A DNA stretch of 64,000 bases from Chryseobacterium caseinilyticum. Its GTDB lineage: Bacteria; Bacteroidota; Bacteroidia; Flavobacteriales; Weeksellaceae. Positions 36,487 through 45,429 of this stretch are shown here, piece by piece (position 1 is the first letter of the stretch; each line of letters opens with the position of its first letter). Under the pieces are notes generated by a model that was not told where the DNA came from, ran no database searches, and saw nothing but the letters and a program-made list of their open reading frames with translations. The translations under genes were made by a program, and so were the position numbers. The stretch covers positions 1,116,001-1,180,000 of the forward strand of contig NZ_JACYFS010000001.1 of NCBI RefSeq assembly GCF_014837145.1. Reading direction: 5' to 3'.

Positions 36487-37068
36487 ATGCAAAATACAAC
36501 TGTGAAAGTTGAGAAAACTGAGATCCTTTCGGATAACTGGTACACTTTAAAAAAGATCACTTTTACCGTTCAGAAAAAGGACGGAAACACCGAAACCCAA
36601 AGCAGAGAAGCCTACGACAGAGGAAATGGAGCCGTGATTTTATTGTATAATACCAGTACAAAAAACGTAATTTTGACCAGACAATTCCGAATGCCCACTT
36701 TTATCAACGGAAATGCCGACGGAATGATGATCGAAGCCTGTGCAGGATTGCTGGATGATGACCATCCTGAAGAATGCATTATCCGTGAAACTGAGGAAGA
36801 AACAGGTTACAGAATCACGAAGGCAGAAAAAGTTTTTGAAGCGTATATGTCGCCCGGATCTGTAACAGAAATTCTTCATTTTTTCATCGCCGAATATGCT
36901 GAAAATATGAAGATCAATAAAGGAGGCGGACTAGAAGATGAAGGTGAAGATATTGAAGTTTTGGAAATCGGAATCGACAAAGCGCTGCAGATGATTGAAT
37001 CGGGTGAAATAAAAGATGCGAAAACCATTATGCTGCTTCAGCATGTCAGGCTTAAAAATTTAGTGTAG
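36487..37068 (+). CDS. nudK: NUDIX hydrolase, GDP-mannose pyrophosphatase type
   Basis: 193 residues, the usual NudK length. The NUDIX box is AGLLDDDHPEECIIRETEEETG (about residues 94-115); it has the REx2EE core and an aspartate in place of the first glutamate, as NudK members often do. Substrates of this branch are GDP-mannose and ADP-ribose. It lies 25 bases after the epimerase-like gene and 21 bases before an exported protein gene. Confidence 0.85.
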   Translation: MQNTTVKVEKTEILSDNWYTLKKITFTVQKKDGNTETQSREAYDRGNGAVILLYNTSTKNVILTRQFRMPTFINGNADGMMIEACAGLLDDDHPEECIIRETEEETGYRITKAEKVFEAYMSPGSVTEILHFFIAEYAENMKINKGGGLEDEGEDIEVLEIGIDKALQMIESGEIKDAKTIMLLQHVRLKNLV

Positions 37069-37089
37069 ATTTATTTTAAAATTAAAATT

Positions 37090-37659
37090 ATGAAATTGCA
37101 ATTTTCATTAATACTTTGTCTTTTATTTTCTGCCGTTGCATTTGGTCAGAAGAAAGAAGCATTGAGTTCAAAGGATCAACATGCTGTAGAGCATTTTAAA
37201 ACTGAATACAAAAAGAAAAATTATAAAAAATTCGAAGGAAAGATAGTCCCAACTGCCAACCAGATTCTTTTTGATGATAAGTTAGTTCTTATTGACAAAT
37301 CTGATAAAATGACCGCTTCAATACTGCTACAAGGCTTGATCTACCCGCAATTACTTACAGATTATCAGATGCAGAAATTTCTGGATGAAACTACAGACAG
37401 AACTCAAAAAAGATTTTTAAAACTTCAGAAAGATCCCAAAGCTTCATTTGACGTGAATAATATTTTGGCGAAAATTACTGAGCTTCCTTTTTTAAATGTA
37501 AATGAAAAGGTAAGAAGATTTAGATTGAACACGAAAAACAAAAATCTTCCAAATTCAATTAATTATTTTATTGAGCTTACAAATTCTAAAGCTGTTAAAA
37601 ATATGAGTGTTGAGGAGTTTGTGAAAGATGCAAAGCTGACGTATCTGGATCAGGAATAG
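37090..37659 (+). CDS. exported protein of unknown function
   Basis: 189 residues. Signal peptide about residues 1-18 (MKLQFSLILCLLFSAVAFG-Q, signal peptidase I type). The mature part is rich in Lys and Asp/Glu with no recognised domain. Located 21 bases after nudK and 24 bases before the next gene. It may be co-transcribed with them but nothing links the functions. Confidence 0.6.
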   Translation: MKLQFSLILCLLFSAVAFGQKKEALSSKDQHAVEHFKTEYKKKNYKKFEGKIVPTANQILFDDKLVLIDKSDKMTASILLQGLIYPQLLTDYQMQKFLDETTDRTQKRFLKLQKDPKASFDVNNILAKITELPFLNVNEKVRRFRLNTKNKNLPNSINYFIELTNSKAVKNMSVEEFVKDAKLTYLDQE

Positions 37660-37683
37660 AAAGATATTGTAACGATAAAGTCA

Positions 37684-38085
37684 ATGAATTATTTGGAAAA
37701 GAAAGGTCAGAGAAGAACTCTTTCTATCTTTGCTGCGATCTTATTGGTGAATTTGAGTACTATTTATTTATATCATTCTCCCCGACCGGAAATTGATAAT
37801 CAAAAATTAGTTTCACAAATCATCCGCTTGTTCCTGACCGCAGGACTTCTGTATTTAGTTTATATTGGTAAAAACTGGGCGAGGATTCTGTCAATAATCT
37901 TATTTGCGCTAGCTGTTATTTTGGCACTTTCCTTCATATTTTCATCAAATTTCACTCCTGTCCAGGAAATTCCGTTTTACGTAATGATTTTTATATACTC
38001 AAATGCAATTTATCATTTTGGGTTTTCCGAAAATTTTAAAGCATTTATCGGGTATCAAAAAAGAGTTAAAAATGAAAATAAATAG
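37684..38085 (+). CDS. small membrane protein of unknown function
   Basis: 133 residues with four hydrophobic segments (about 14-30, 45-62, 67-88 and 97-113). The pattern is that of a small integral membrane protein; no family is recognised. Its last 14 bases overlap the start of the next gene, indicating translational coupling. Confidence 0.6.
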   Translation: MNYLEKKGQRRTLSIFAAILLVNLSTIYLYHSPRPEIDNQKLVSQIIRLFLTAGLLYLVYIGKNWARILSIILFALAVILALSFIFSSNFTPVQEIPFYVMIFIYSNAIYHFGFSENFKAFIGYQKRVKNENK

Positions 38086-38452
38086 TATCGACCATCTTGT
38101 TTTAACCGTCGCTGATATTGATAAAACAATAGAATTTTACACGGACATTTTAGGTTTCGAAGTTGTAACATTTGGAGACAACAGAAAAGCTCTGACTTTC
38201 GGAAATCAAAAAATTAATCTTCATCAAAAAGGAAAAGAATTTGAACCGAAAGCTGAACATCCAACTTCTGGCTCAGCAGATTTATGTTTCATTGCAGAAA
38301 CAAATATTAAGGAAATTGTAGAAGAACTAAAATTAAAAAACGTTGAAATCATCGAGGGAATTGTGGAAAGAACCGGGGCTTTGGGAAAAATCAAGTCGGT
38401 ATATTTCAGAGATCCCGATTTCAATTTGATTGAGGTGAGTAATTATTTTTGA
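38072..38452 (+). CDS. VOC (glyoxalase/bleomycin-resistance fold) protein
   Basis: 126 residues from the ATG at 38072. The open frame reaches back to 38003 but that part lies in the previous gene and does not match the family. The start [20 protein letters not shown] and the end [16 protein letters not shown] are typical of single-domain VOC metalloenzymes, with H8 and the late glutamate as likely metal ligands. The substrate is unknown. It overlaps the preceding gene by 14 bases. Confidence 0.85.
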   Translation: MKINSIDHLVLTVADIDKTIEFYTDILGFEVVTFGDNRKALTFGNQKINLHQKGKEFEPKAEHPTSGSADLCFIAETNIKEIVEELKLKNVEIIEGIVERTGALGKIKSVYFRDPDFNLIEVSNYF

Positions 38453-38488
38453 AATGAATTATCAATGCTTAATTCTGAATTAAAATTC

Positions 38489-38496
38489 TATTTTTG
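38489..38496 (+). promoter_or_regulatory. candidate -7 box upstream of the gene at 38511
   Basis: TATTTTTG fits TAnnTTTG, 14 bases before the TTG start. No convincing -33 element is seen. Confidence 0.35.
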
Positions 38497-38510
38497 TAAA
38501 AAAAATACCA

Positions 38511-39044
38511 TTGAAAGCGATTAATATTATTACAATATTGACTCTACTATTTTATTGTCATCCACAAAATGAAAACAATAAAATAGTCAATCTCGATTCC
38601 GATCAAATAAAACTTAGTGATACAATAAATAATCAAAAGCAAAAAAATCAATCGTATCAAATGAGAGAAAGTGAACTAATTGAAAATGTAAAATTAGCAA
38701 TAAATCCTAAATTCCAGGATTGGGTACTTTTTAAAAACGGAACATACATTATTTTTGATGATATAAGTAAAGTAAAAAATACAAATGATGAAGCAATCGC
38801 CATAATGAAAGAATTTGGACCCGTATTCGCTGGCGGACCTGCAGGAGATTTTAATACGATTCATTTAACAAAAACTGAGGGCTGGATTGTTGCTGGACAC
38901 GGGTATGGAATGTACACATTTGTTTCTCCTGATGAATTAGAAAACAAATCTCCAAATGACCTTGAAGTTGGATTATTTGGGAGATCAAAAAGAGATCTGG
39001 ATGGTAAAAAACCGGAAATAATTTATGTAAATAAAAGTAAATAG
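38511..39044 (+). CDS. exported protein of unknown function
   Basis: 177 residues starting at a TTG codon (38511), chosen because it restores a signal-like hydrophobic N-terminus (MKAINIITILTLLFYC). C16 may be a lipoprotein cysteine, though the lipobox LLFYC is not canonical. The C-terminal part (GPVFAGGPAGDFNTIHL, GWIVAGHGYGMYTFV) is glycine-rich and beta-like; family not recognised. A degenerate duplicate of the Lrp gene end begins eight bases after its stop. Confidence 0.55.
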   Translation: MKAINIITILTLLFYCHPQNENNKIVNLDSDQIKLSDTINNQKQKNQSYQMRESELIENVKLAINPKFQDWVLFKNGTYIIFDDISKVKNTNDEAIAIMKEFGPVFAGGPAGDFNTIHLTKTEGWIVAGHGYGMYTFVSPDELENKSPNDLEVGLFGRSKRDLDGKKPEIIYVNKSK

Positions 39045-39052
39045 TTCTTCTT

Positions 39053-39242
39053 CTAAATACTCAATCCATACGTATTCTTCACCTCTGCCATTACAAAAGT
39101 GCTGTGTGTGCTTCCGATAGAATTTTACTGATCCCAGTTTATTGAAAACAAAATCCTGATAATGCTTCATATCCCGCACCTGAACTTTCAGCAGGCAATC
39201 AAAATCACCTGAGATGTTGTAGCATTCGGCGACTTCATCAAT
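39053..39242 (-). pseudogene. decayed duplicate of the lrp 3' end
   Basis: The 188 bases from 39053 to 39240 match 39912-40098, the 3' end of the lrp gene, in the same orientation. By hand I count eight substitutions and one inserted base (about 95 percent identity). The insertion near 39123 shifts the frame: after NKLGSV the reading frame diverges from the intact copy. Only the C-terminal ligand-binding segment (DEVAECYNISGDFD onward) is represented, and there is no DNA-binding domain, so it cannot make a working regulator. Confidence 0.85.
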
Positions 39243-39307
39243 TTTATATCTTGAATTGAGCGGTAAATGTTTAATTTTATTATTTTTACGGAAAGGATTC
39301 AAATCAA

Positions 39308-39859
39308 ATGACTCCAATAGAAAAATATCTTGAACATTTGGACAACATATTCCAGCAAGAACCTGAATTTTATAATAATGAAAGTTTAACTGAAGGAATT
39401 AAAGGTGTAACATCAATTGTTTACAAAAATATTCCGGACGAAGGCTTCATAACAGCCATAACTTATGGCCTTTCATTGGTTACCCATCCTGATTGGAAAT
39501 CTGGCAGACCTGAATTGTGCATCTCCGTGGAATCTGAAAATCTTGATTGGGGAATTGTTGCAGGTTTTATAGCCAATCAGCTGAGAGGACAATGTCCTTT
39601 TAGTTATGGAGAAGTAATTGATTTTGGAGAGCAAATAAGCGAAGATTCTGAAATGGATGCATTTTTAATATTTGCACCGAGCACTTTATCAAAAGAAGAT
39701 TATTCGGATGTTGATATTGGGGCAGATTACAAAATTAATATTGCTGGACTTTATCCCATTTATTCATCAGAAATTGCTGTTTACAATGAAATAGGGCTTG
39801 AAGAATTTTGGTTTCATCCAGATTTTGACAATTATAGCATTACGAGAAAAAAAATATAA
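39308..39859 (+). CDS. SUFU-like (suppressor-of-fused) family protein, possible immunity protein
   Basis: 183 residues. The pattern VTSIVYKNIPDEGFITAITYGLS, followed by PELCISVES and LIFAPSTLSKEDY, is that of bacterial SUFU-domain proteins. In bacteria this fold is common among immunity proteins of polymorphic toxin systems. No toxin gene lies next to it. It sits exactly between the two copies of the lrp 3' end (39053-39242 and 39912-40104), so it appears to have been inserted by the event that duplicated that end. Confidence 0.75.
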   Translation: MTPIEKYLEHLDNIFQQEPEFYNNESLTEGIKGVTSIVYKNIPDEGFITAITYGLSLVTHPDWKSGRPELCISVESENLDWGIVAGFIANQLRGQCPFSYGEVIDFGEQISEDSEMDAFLIFAPSTLSKEDYSDVDIGADYKINIAGLYPIYSSEIAVYNEIGLEEFWFHPDFDNYSITRKKI

Positions 39860-39911
39860 GGTTGAATAAATTAGTAATTCTTCCACATTTCTTCATAATC
39901 CTATCACTTTC

Positions 39912-40104
39912 CTAAATACTCAATCCATGCGTATTCTTCACCTCCGCCATCACAAAAGTGCTGTGCGTGCTTCCGATAGAATCTACTGATCCCAGTTTAT
40001 TGAAAACAAAATCCTGATAATGTTTCATGTCCCGCACCTGAACTTTCAGCAGGAAATCAAAATCACCTGAGATGTTGTAGCATTCGGCGACTTCATCAAT
40101 CTTT
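39912..40104 (-). repeat. direct repeat, intact copy (3' end of lrp)
   Basis: Right-hand member of the direct repeat pair with 39053-39242. It is the functional 3' end of the lrp gene. Confidence 0.8.
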
Positions 40105-40373
40105 AAAATATCTTCCACAAACTGATTTCCTACCGAACGGTCATGAATTTTCAGTTTGATCTGACAGAAAACGGTAAAACCGCGGTTCAATTTTTCAGCT
40201 TCCAGAACAGCTGCGTAATGTTTGATAAATCCGTCTTGTTCGAGTCTTTTTACTCTCTCGAAAACTGGCGATGTCGACAGATTTACTTCGGCTGCAAGTT
40301 CTTTGACGGTCAGTTTTGCGTTTTTTTGAAGGATTCTCAGGAGCTGAATATCCTTTTCGTCTAATCTTTCCAC
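39912..40373 (-). CDS. Lrp/AsnC family transcriptional regulator
   Basis: 153 residues, the usual Lrp length. An N-terminal helix-turn-helix (LDEKDIQLLRILQKNAKLTV, then LSTSPVFERVKRLEQDGFI) is followed by an AsnC/RAM ligand-binding domain with ECYNISGDFDFLLKV. Regulators of this family sense amino acids and control amino acid metabolism. It is divergent from the riboswitch-controlled metE that lies 700 bases away, and the 3' end is duplicated at 39053. A link with methionine metabolism is possible but only by position. Confidence 0.93.
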   Translation of the reverse strand: MERLDEKDIQLLRILQKNAKLTVKELAAEVNLSTSPVFERVKRLEQDGFIKHYAAVLEAEKLNRGFTVFCQIKLKIHDRSVGNQFVEDILKIDEVAECYNISGDFDFLLKVQVRDMKHYQDFVFNKLGSVDSIGSTHSTFVMAEVKNTHGLSI

Positions 40374-40495
40374 GGAATAATATTCTTTTTAAAACTATAA
40401 TTTTCAAATGTAAAGAATATTAATCTAATTTAAATAACTTAAACCAAACAATATCCTTTATTTTTTAATTTAAACCAATAAATCCACTTAAATAG

Positions 40496-40503
40496 TATCT
40501 TTA
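40496..40503 (+). promoter_or_regulatory. candidate -7 box for the riboswitch-metE transcript
   Basis: TATCTTTA is one base from TAnnTTTG. It lies about 40 bases before the first conserved aptamer block. Confidence 0.35.
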
Positions 40504-40537
40504 CCAAAGAAATTGTTCTTTCACATACTTCATCAAA

Positions 40538-40702
40538 CGGAAAGGTTTTATGTAAAATTAATTAAAAGGGAATCGTGTGAAAATCACGAGCTGTCGCGCA
40601 ACTGTAAGTAATATCCCAAAAGTTTCTGTCTACGAATATCCACTGTGAAAACGGGAAGGATGACAGAAACTGTTACAAGTCAGGAGACCTGCCTTTACCG
40701 AA
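40538..40702 (+). promoter_or_regulatory. cobalamin riboswitch
   Basis: Hallmarks in order: GGGAATCGTGTGAAAATCACGAGCTGTC from 40568, the B12-box region CGCGCAACTGTAAGTA, then CCACTGTGAAAACGGGAAGG near 40650 and AAGTCAGGAGACCTGCC at 40677-40693. Spacing and sequence fit the cobalamin (AdoCbl/MeCbl) aptamer. It lies about 370 bases before metE, whose product is the B12-independent methionine synthase, the expected target: with B12 available the MetH route is used and metE is shut off. The bases between 40703 and 41074 contain no other feature I can support. Confidence 0.93.
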
Positions 40703-41074
40703 TGATCAGTGCTCTCGCGGTTGGAGTTTTTGGATTGATAGATGATATTGAATATATTGAGTTTAAATTTAAACGCAAAGAGTTTTTATTGTAAACGTAT
40801 AATTTTAGGGAGTAGAAAGTTGCAACATTGTCGCAGATGAAGCGCATTTATAAACACAAGCTTCATCAAATCATTTTATTGATTCGATCTTTGCTTACTT
40901 AAATATTTTAAGTTTAAGTTAAAACTTTGCCTTTAAAAAGCATCAGATTAAAAAACCAATTAAAGAAATCTCCTCTATTCAAAGTATCTAAATTCTCAAA
41001 ACTCCTACTAACAAAGCATTTCGAAGCATCTGAAGAACTTTTAAAATCATTAATTATTAAAAGTTTAAAAGAAA

Positions 41075-43399
41075 ATGCAAACACACATTCTTGGCTATCC
41101 GCGTATTGGTAGCAACAGAGAACTCAAAAAAGCCTGCGAGCAGTATTGGTCGGGCAAAATTGTTTTAGACGAATTACTGGAAGCCGGAAAAACCATTACT
41201 CAAAACAACTGGAAATTACTGCAGGATGCAGAAATAGACTGGATTCCCTGCAACGATTTTTCTTATTACGATCAGGTTTTGGACATGACTCTGACGGTGG
41301 GAGCGATTCCGGAGCGTTATCAGGAAATTGCTTTCAAAAAATCTGAAACTGATCTGTATTTTGCGATGGCAAGAGGCTTTCAGAAAGAAGGTTTGGATAT
41401 TACGGCAATGGAAATGACCAAATGGTTTGACACCAATTACCACTACATCGTTCCCGAGTTTCAGAAAAATCAGGAGTTCAAATTATTCTCCAACAAAATC
41501 ATTCAGGAATTCATCAGTGCCAAACAGGCTAGAATCAATGCGAAACCCGTAATCATCGGTTTACTGACTTATTTATTATTGGGTAAAGAAAAAGAGGAAG
41601 GTTTTGATAAATTAGATTTAGCACAGAATTTATTGCCGGTTTATATCCAGATTTTAAAAGAACTTGAAAATCACGGTTCGGAATATATTCAGTTTGATGA
41701 GCCGTTTTTAGCTTTAGATTTAAATGAAAAAGCCAAGGAAACCTATCAGATCATCTATGCTGAAATCAGAAAACAGTTCCCAAATCTGAAATTCATCGTG
41801 GCAACTTATTTTGAAGGTTTAAAAGACAATCTATCATTAGCGACTTCCCTGCCGATCGATGTTCTGCATATTGATTTGGTCCGTTCGCCTGAACAGTTGG
41901 ATGAAGTTTTAAATTCAATTCCAAATACTTTAAGTCTTTCGCTGGGAATCGTTGACGGTAGAAATATCTGGAAAAATGATTTCACACAGTCTTTACATTT
42001 CATTAAAAAAGCAGTTGAGAAAATAGGCTCGGACAGAATTTTTATTGCACCTTCCTGCTCATTGCTCCACGCTCCTTTTGATTTGGATTCAGAGAAAAAT
42101 GAAGATATTCTTTCTCCTGAGATTAAACAGTGGATGGCATTCGCAAAACAGAAAGTTTATGAAATTGTAAACTTGAAAAAATTAGCATCAGAAAATCCGG
42201 ATTACAATACTTTACAGGAATTAGCCGAAAATAAAAAAGCACTTGAAAACCGTAAAACATCTTCATTAATTCATAATCAGGACGTGAAAAACCGCGTAGA
42301 TGTGACGACAGAGGAAGATGCACAAAGAAATTCTCCCTTCAATGTAAGAAAAGAAAATCAGCAGAAAGTATTGAAGCTTCCATTATTTCCAACGACGACT
42401 ATTGGTTCTTTTCCGCAGACAAAAGAAGTGAGAACCTGGCGTTCAAAATTTAAAAAAGGAGAATTAAATGCCGAACAGTACGATACTTTGCTGAAACAGG
42501 AAACCGAAAGAACCATCCGTTGGCAGGAAGAAATAGGGATCGATGTGTTGGTTCACGGTGAGTTTGAGCGAAATGATATGGTGGAATATTTCGGAGAACA
42601 GCTGGCCGGATTTGCCTTTACCCAATACGGCTGGGTTCAGAGTTACGGAAGCCGCTGCGTGAAACCACCGGTGATTTTCGGAGATGTTCACAGACCAAAT
42701 CCGATGACGGTTTATTGGTCGGAATATGCTCAGTCCTTAACTCAAAAATGGGTAAAAGGAATGTTGACGGGACCAGTAACGATTCTTCAATGGTCATTTG
42801 TACGTGACGACCAGTCGCGTTCGGTAACCTGTAAACAGATTGCTTTGGCGATTCGTGATGAAGTGAATGATCTGGAAAAAGCAGGAATCAGAATTATTCA
42901 GATTGATGAACCTGCGATTCGCGAAGGTCTTCCGTTGAGAACGTCAGATTGGCAGAATTATCTGAAATGGGCGGTTGAAGCTTTCAGAATTTCGGCAAGC
43001 GGTGTGGAAGATGCCACGCAGATTCATACGCACATGTGTTATTCAGAATTCAATGATATCATCCAGAATATTGCTGACATGGATGCCGATGTCATTACAA
43101 TTGAATGCTCCAGAAGTCAGATGGAACTGCTGAATGCTTTTGCAGATTTCAAATATCCGAATGAGATTGGACCGGGAGTTTACGATATTCACTCGCCGAG
43201 AGTTCCGTCAAAAGAGGAAATGATGGAATTGCTGAAAAAAGCACAAGCTGTGATTCCTGCACAGCAACTTTGGGTAAATCCTGACTGTGGTTTGAAAACC
43301 CGTCATTGGGATGAAACGGAAAAGGCGCTGATTGCGATGGTGGAGGCTTCAAGGGAAGCATCTGAAGCTTTTGGAAAAGAAAGAAATTTAGTTCAGTAA
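41075..43399 (+). CDS. metE: cobalamin-independent methionine synthase
   Basis: 774 residues, standard length. The N-terminal half begins with ILGYPRIGSNRELKKACEQYWSGK; the C-terminal catalytic half starts near residue 435 (LPLFPTTTIGSFPQT). Zinc ligands lie in IQTHMCYSEF (His/Cys) and in VNPDCGLKTRHW (Cys). It transfers a methyl group from methyl-tetrahydrofolate-polyglutamate to homocysteine. The start at 41075 gives the expected N-terminus. A riboswitch upstream makes its expression respond to cobalamin. Confidence 0.95.
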   Translation: MQTHILGYPRIGSNRELKKACEQYWSGKIVLDELLEAGKTITQNNWKLLQDAEIDWIPCNDFSYYDQVLDMTLTVGAIPERYQEIAFKKSETDLYFAMARGFQKEGLDITAMEMTKWFDTNYHYIVPEFQKNQEFKLFSNKIIQEFISAKQARINAKPVIIGLLTYLLLGKEKEEGFDKLDLAQNLLPVYIQILKELENHGSEYIQFDEPFLALDLNEKAKETYQIIYAEIRKQFPNLKFIVATYFEGLKDNLSLATSLPIDVLHIDLVRSPEQLDEVLNSIPNTLSLSLGIVDGRNIWKNDFTQSLHFIKKAVEKIGSDRIFIAPSCSLLHAPFDLDSEKNEDILSPEIKQWMAFAKQKVYEIVNLKKLASENPDYNTLQELAENKKALENRKTSSLIHNQDVKNRVDVTTEEDAQRNSPFNVRKENQQKVLKLPLFPTTTIGSFPQTKEVRTWRSKFKKGELNAEQYDTLLKQETERTIRWQEEIGIDVLVHGEFERNDMVEYFGEQLAGFAFTQYGWVQSYGSRCVKPPVIFGDVHRPNPMTVYWSEYAQSLTQKWVKGMLTGPVTILQWSFVRDDQSRSVTCKQIALAIRDEVNDLEKAGIRIIQIDEPAIREGLPLRTSDWQNYLKWAVEAFRISASGVEDATQIHTHMCYSEFNDIIQNIADMDADVITIECSRSQMELLNAFADFKYPNEIGPGVYDIHSPRVPSKEEMMELLKKAQAVIPAQQLWVNPDCGLKTRHWDETEKALIAMVEASREASEAFGKERNLVQ

Positions 43400-43523
43400 A
43401 TTATTAAGGCGGGAGTTTTGAAGCTTCTGCCTTCAATTTTAAAATCTAATATAATTGTAAGCTTCAAGTTTTGTTACGAGATTTGTAATATCTACAATAA
43501 AATCCTGAACGCTGTGGTGTTGA

Positions 43524-44015
43524 CTACTTCAAGTTTTTATCATATATCTTTTCTTCAATTATTTCTGATTTTTTGCCATCTATTTCATAAACCCTTTCTC
43601 TCGAAAGTTTTCCGTCTACATTAAAAAGAATTTCTTTACCAAACAATAATGACGAGCTAATAGTACTATCTATATCGCTATCTTTATCAAAACGTAAAGA
43701 TGAAATTTTGGAATTTTTACCTGTAGAATATTTTGAAATATACGTTCCATAGAAATAGTTGTTATCAGAGCTATCTATTTTTATGATAAAATCCACTCCT
43801 TTATTAAAAACATATAAAGTATCAATTAATTGGTTATTTTTAAACTTTCCGTAGAACAATAAACTTCCTTCTTCATCAAATCTTTTAAATTCAATAACTC
43901 CTTTGTTGTAACTTTTAATAAATTTAATTTTTCCATTATCAAAAGAAATCTTTTCTTCTCTCTTGCAGGATGAGAATAAAAAAATTACTATGAGATAAAT
44001 TATTACTTTTTTCAT
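43524..44015 (-). CDS. lipoprotein, candidate immunity protein to the decayed RHS gene
   Basis: 163 residues. The signal peptide MKKVIIYLIVIFLFSSC ends in a lipobox (LFSSC, C17). The mature part is predicted beta-rich, with repeated KFxFxxG-type stretches (SFDNGKIKFIKSYNKG, FDEEGSLLFYGKFKNNQ) that resemble MORN-like repeats. Its ATG overlaps the stop codon of the short tail of the RHS pseudogene (ATGA at 44012-44015), the normal layout of an immunity gene after a toxin tip. The immunity role is inferred from that overlap. Confidence 0.65.
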   Translation of the reverse strand: MKKVIIYLIVIFLFSSCKREEKISFDNGKIKFIKSYNKGVIEFKRFDEEGSLLFYGKFKNNQLIDTLYVFNKGVDFIIKIDSSDNNYFYGTYISKYSTGKNSKISSLRFDKDSDIDSTISSSLLFGKEILFNVDGKLSRERVYEIDGKKSEIIEEKIYDKNLK

Positions 44016-45060
44016 GATCTTTTTAACATTTGATTTAACAAAGAATCTCCTCTACTTTTAGCATCCATATTATATCTGATACTATCTGCAGCATTACGGC
44101 TTTTTACAGAATCTAATTGTTGTTTTGATAAATTATCAATAAATCTTGTTTCAGTCGTAGCTCCCGTACCAACACCTTTTCCTTCTGGATTATAAAGTAA
44201 TTAGAATCTTGCTCCATAATCGTACATCCCCGAGTCCACCTGAGCTTTTTACCATTGTATTTGAATGGTAACTTTCACTGGTTGACCAGTAATTATAACC
44301 TGTATGCTTTAACCCAAAGGGATAGTAGTTATTTTCCTCGAGAATCGCTACACTGTTCCTGTTTTGAGAGTAACTTAATTTACATTTCCCAAATGGTCTG
44401 TTTAATTGTAAATATATGTATTATTTTCAAAATCATAATGTCCTTCGGCTTTAGGTGCAATTTGGAAGAATGATGTATTTACCTCCAGTGTCAATAACTT
44501 CGTATTGAAAAGCGTCAATACATTCGGTTGTAGTCGATGCTTCAACATTCATTTTTCCACTTCCATACGTATAAATCTTTCTCAGCTTTGTTCCGTCTGC
44601 CTTATACAAATAATTTGTTTTCACATTTGTGTTACCACCAGGATATCTTGGTGTAAAGGTTTTGTTAAACTCTAAATATTTCGGAAGATTCAGAAAATTA
44701 TAATCGATCCTTGTAATTCCCTTGTCATTTTGTGATGTCATGTTACCGTTTTCATCATAATCAATGGTAATTCCGGAAACATCAGGTTAACCTCTGTAAT
44801 CAGTGGAAGTATCTGTGACAGACAAAAGCCTGTTACTATTGTTATTATTATGATATACGAAGTCAAGTACGTCAGTACGGTTTGCAAAGGCGTTTCTGCT
44901 TTCGATAAGTGCCGACCGTTTCAGATCTGTAATATTTCTATTTAGGTCATACTCCACTTTTTCAAAATATTCCTTGCCTGAAGGATTATTTTCTCTCTGA
45001 TAAAAACCAGCTTTTAATGCATTGTTGGCCTATTGTAATAGTCATCTGAGATAACAGTTC
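44012..45060 (-). pseudogene. decayed RHS/YD-repeat gene
   Basis: Reading the minus strand from about 45050 down gives pieces of an RHS core in several frames: KAGFYQRENNPSGKEYFEKV and YDEN-type YD repeats, then TDHLGNV near 44391-44411, YPFGLKHTGYNY near 44285-44325, and MYDYGARF near 44204-44226. These are the usual C-terminal RHS core motifs. The frame is broken by an in-frame stop at 44787-44789, shifts near 44455-44465 and later, and a stop just after GARF at 44201-44203. The short tail (about 60 codons) stays open and ends in TGA overlapping the lipoprotein's ATG. The left and right limits are approximate. Confidence 0.8.
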
Positions 45061-45429
45061 CTGAATAGCGGATCTAATGTCTTTCTGCACGAAAACTTGC
45101 TGTAGAGAAACACTGAACATCGCATAAAAGGAGGGGGCTGCGGTATCTTTTTTTTCATCTTCGTATATTTTAATAGCGCAGCGAACTTTGAAAAAATTTA
45201 ATTCTAAAAACAACCGTATAAATATGATAATTCATTTGAAAAAAAAAGTTGTATGTAGAGAATAATGTATTTAAGGGTTCTGAAAATATATCTCAGAATA
45301 TTTAACTACTAAAAAGGAAAAAAGGAAAGGTCGTAATAATGTGGTAGAGAAATAACAGAAGAAAAACAAAGGAAGTGTTGCAGATCAATTAACATAAGTT
45401 CAATATTGTCCTTTTTAATCTATAAAAGA
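45061..45429. other. non-coding stretch
   Basis: No credible gene. The first part may be more distant RHS remnant; the rest is AT-rich with no hairpin or promoter I can support. Confidence 0.4.

Noticed and set aside
38985..39317. Open frame of 110 residues on the minus strand as a gene
   Set aside because: It is a shifted remnant of the lrp gene end fused to unrelated sequence, not a functional protein.
40927..41112. 61-residue open frame upstream of metE
   Set aside because: Lysine-rich and low complexity; it overlaps the metE start in another frame and has no promoter or family match.
44451..44741. 96-residue minus-strand frame as an independent gene
   Set aside because: Its content is RHS core; upstream and downstream core motifs continue in other frames, so it belongs to the pseudogene.
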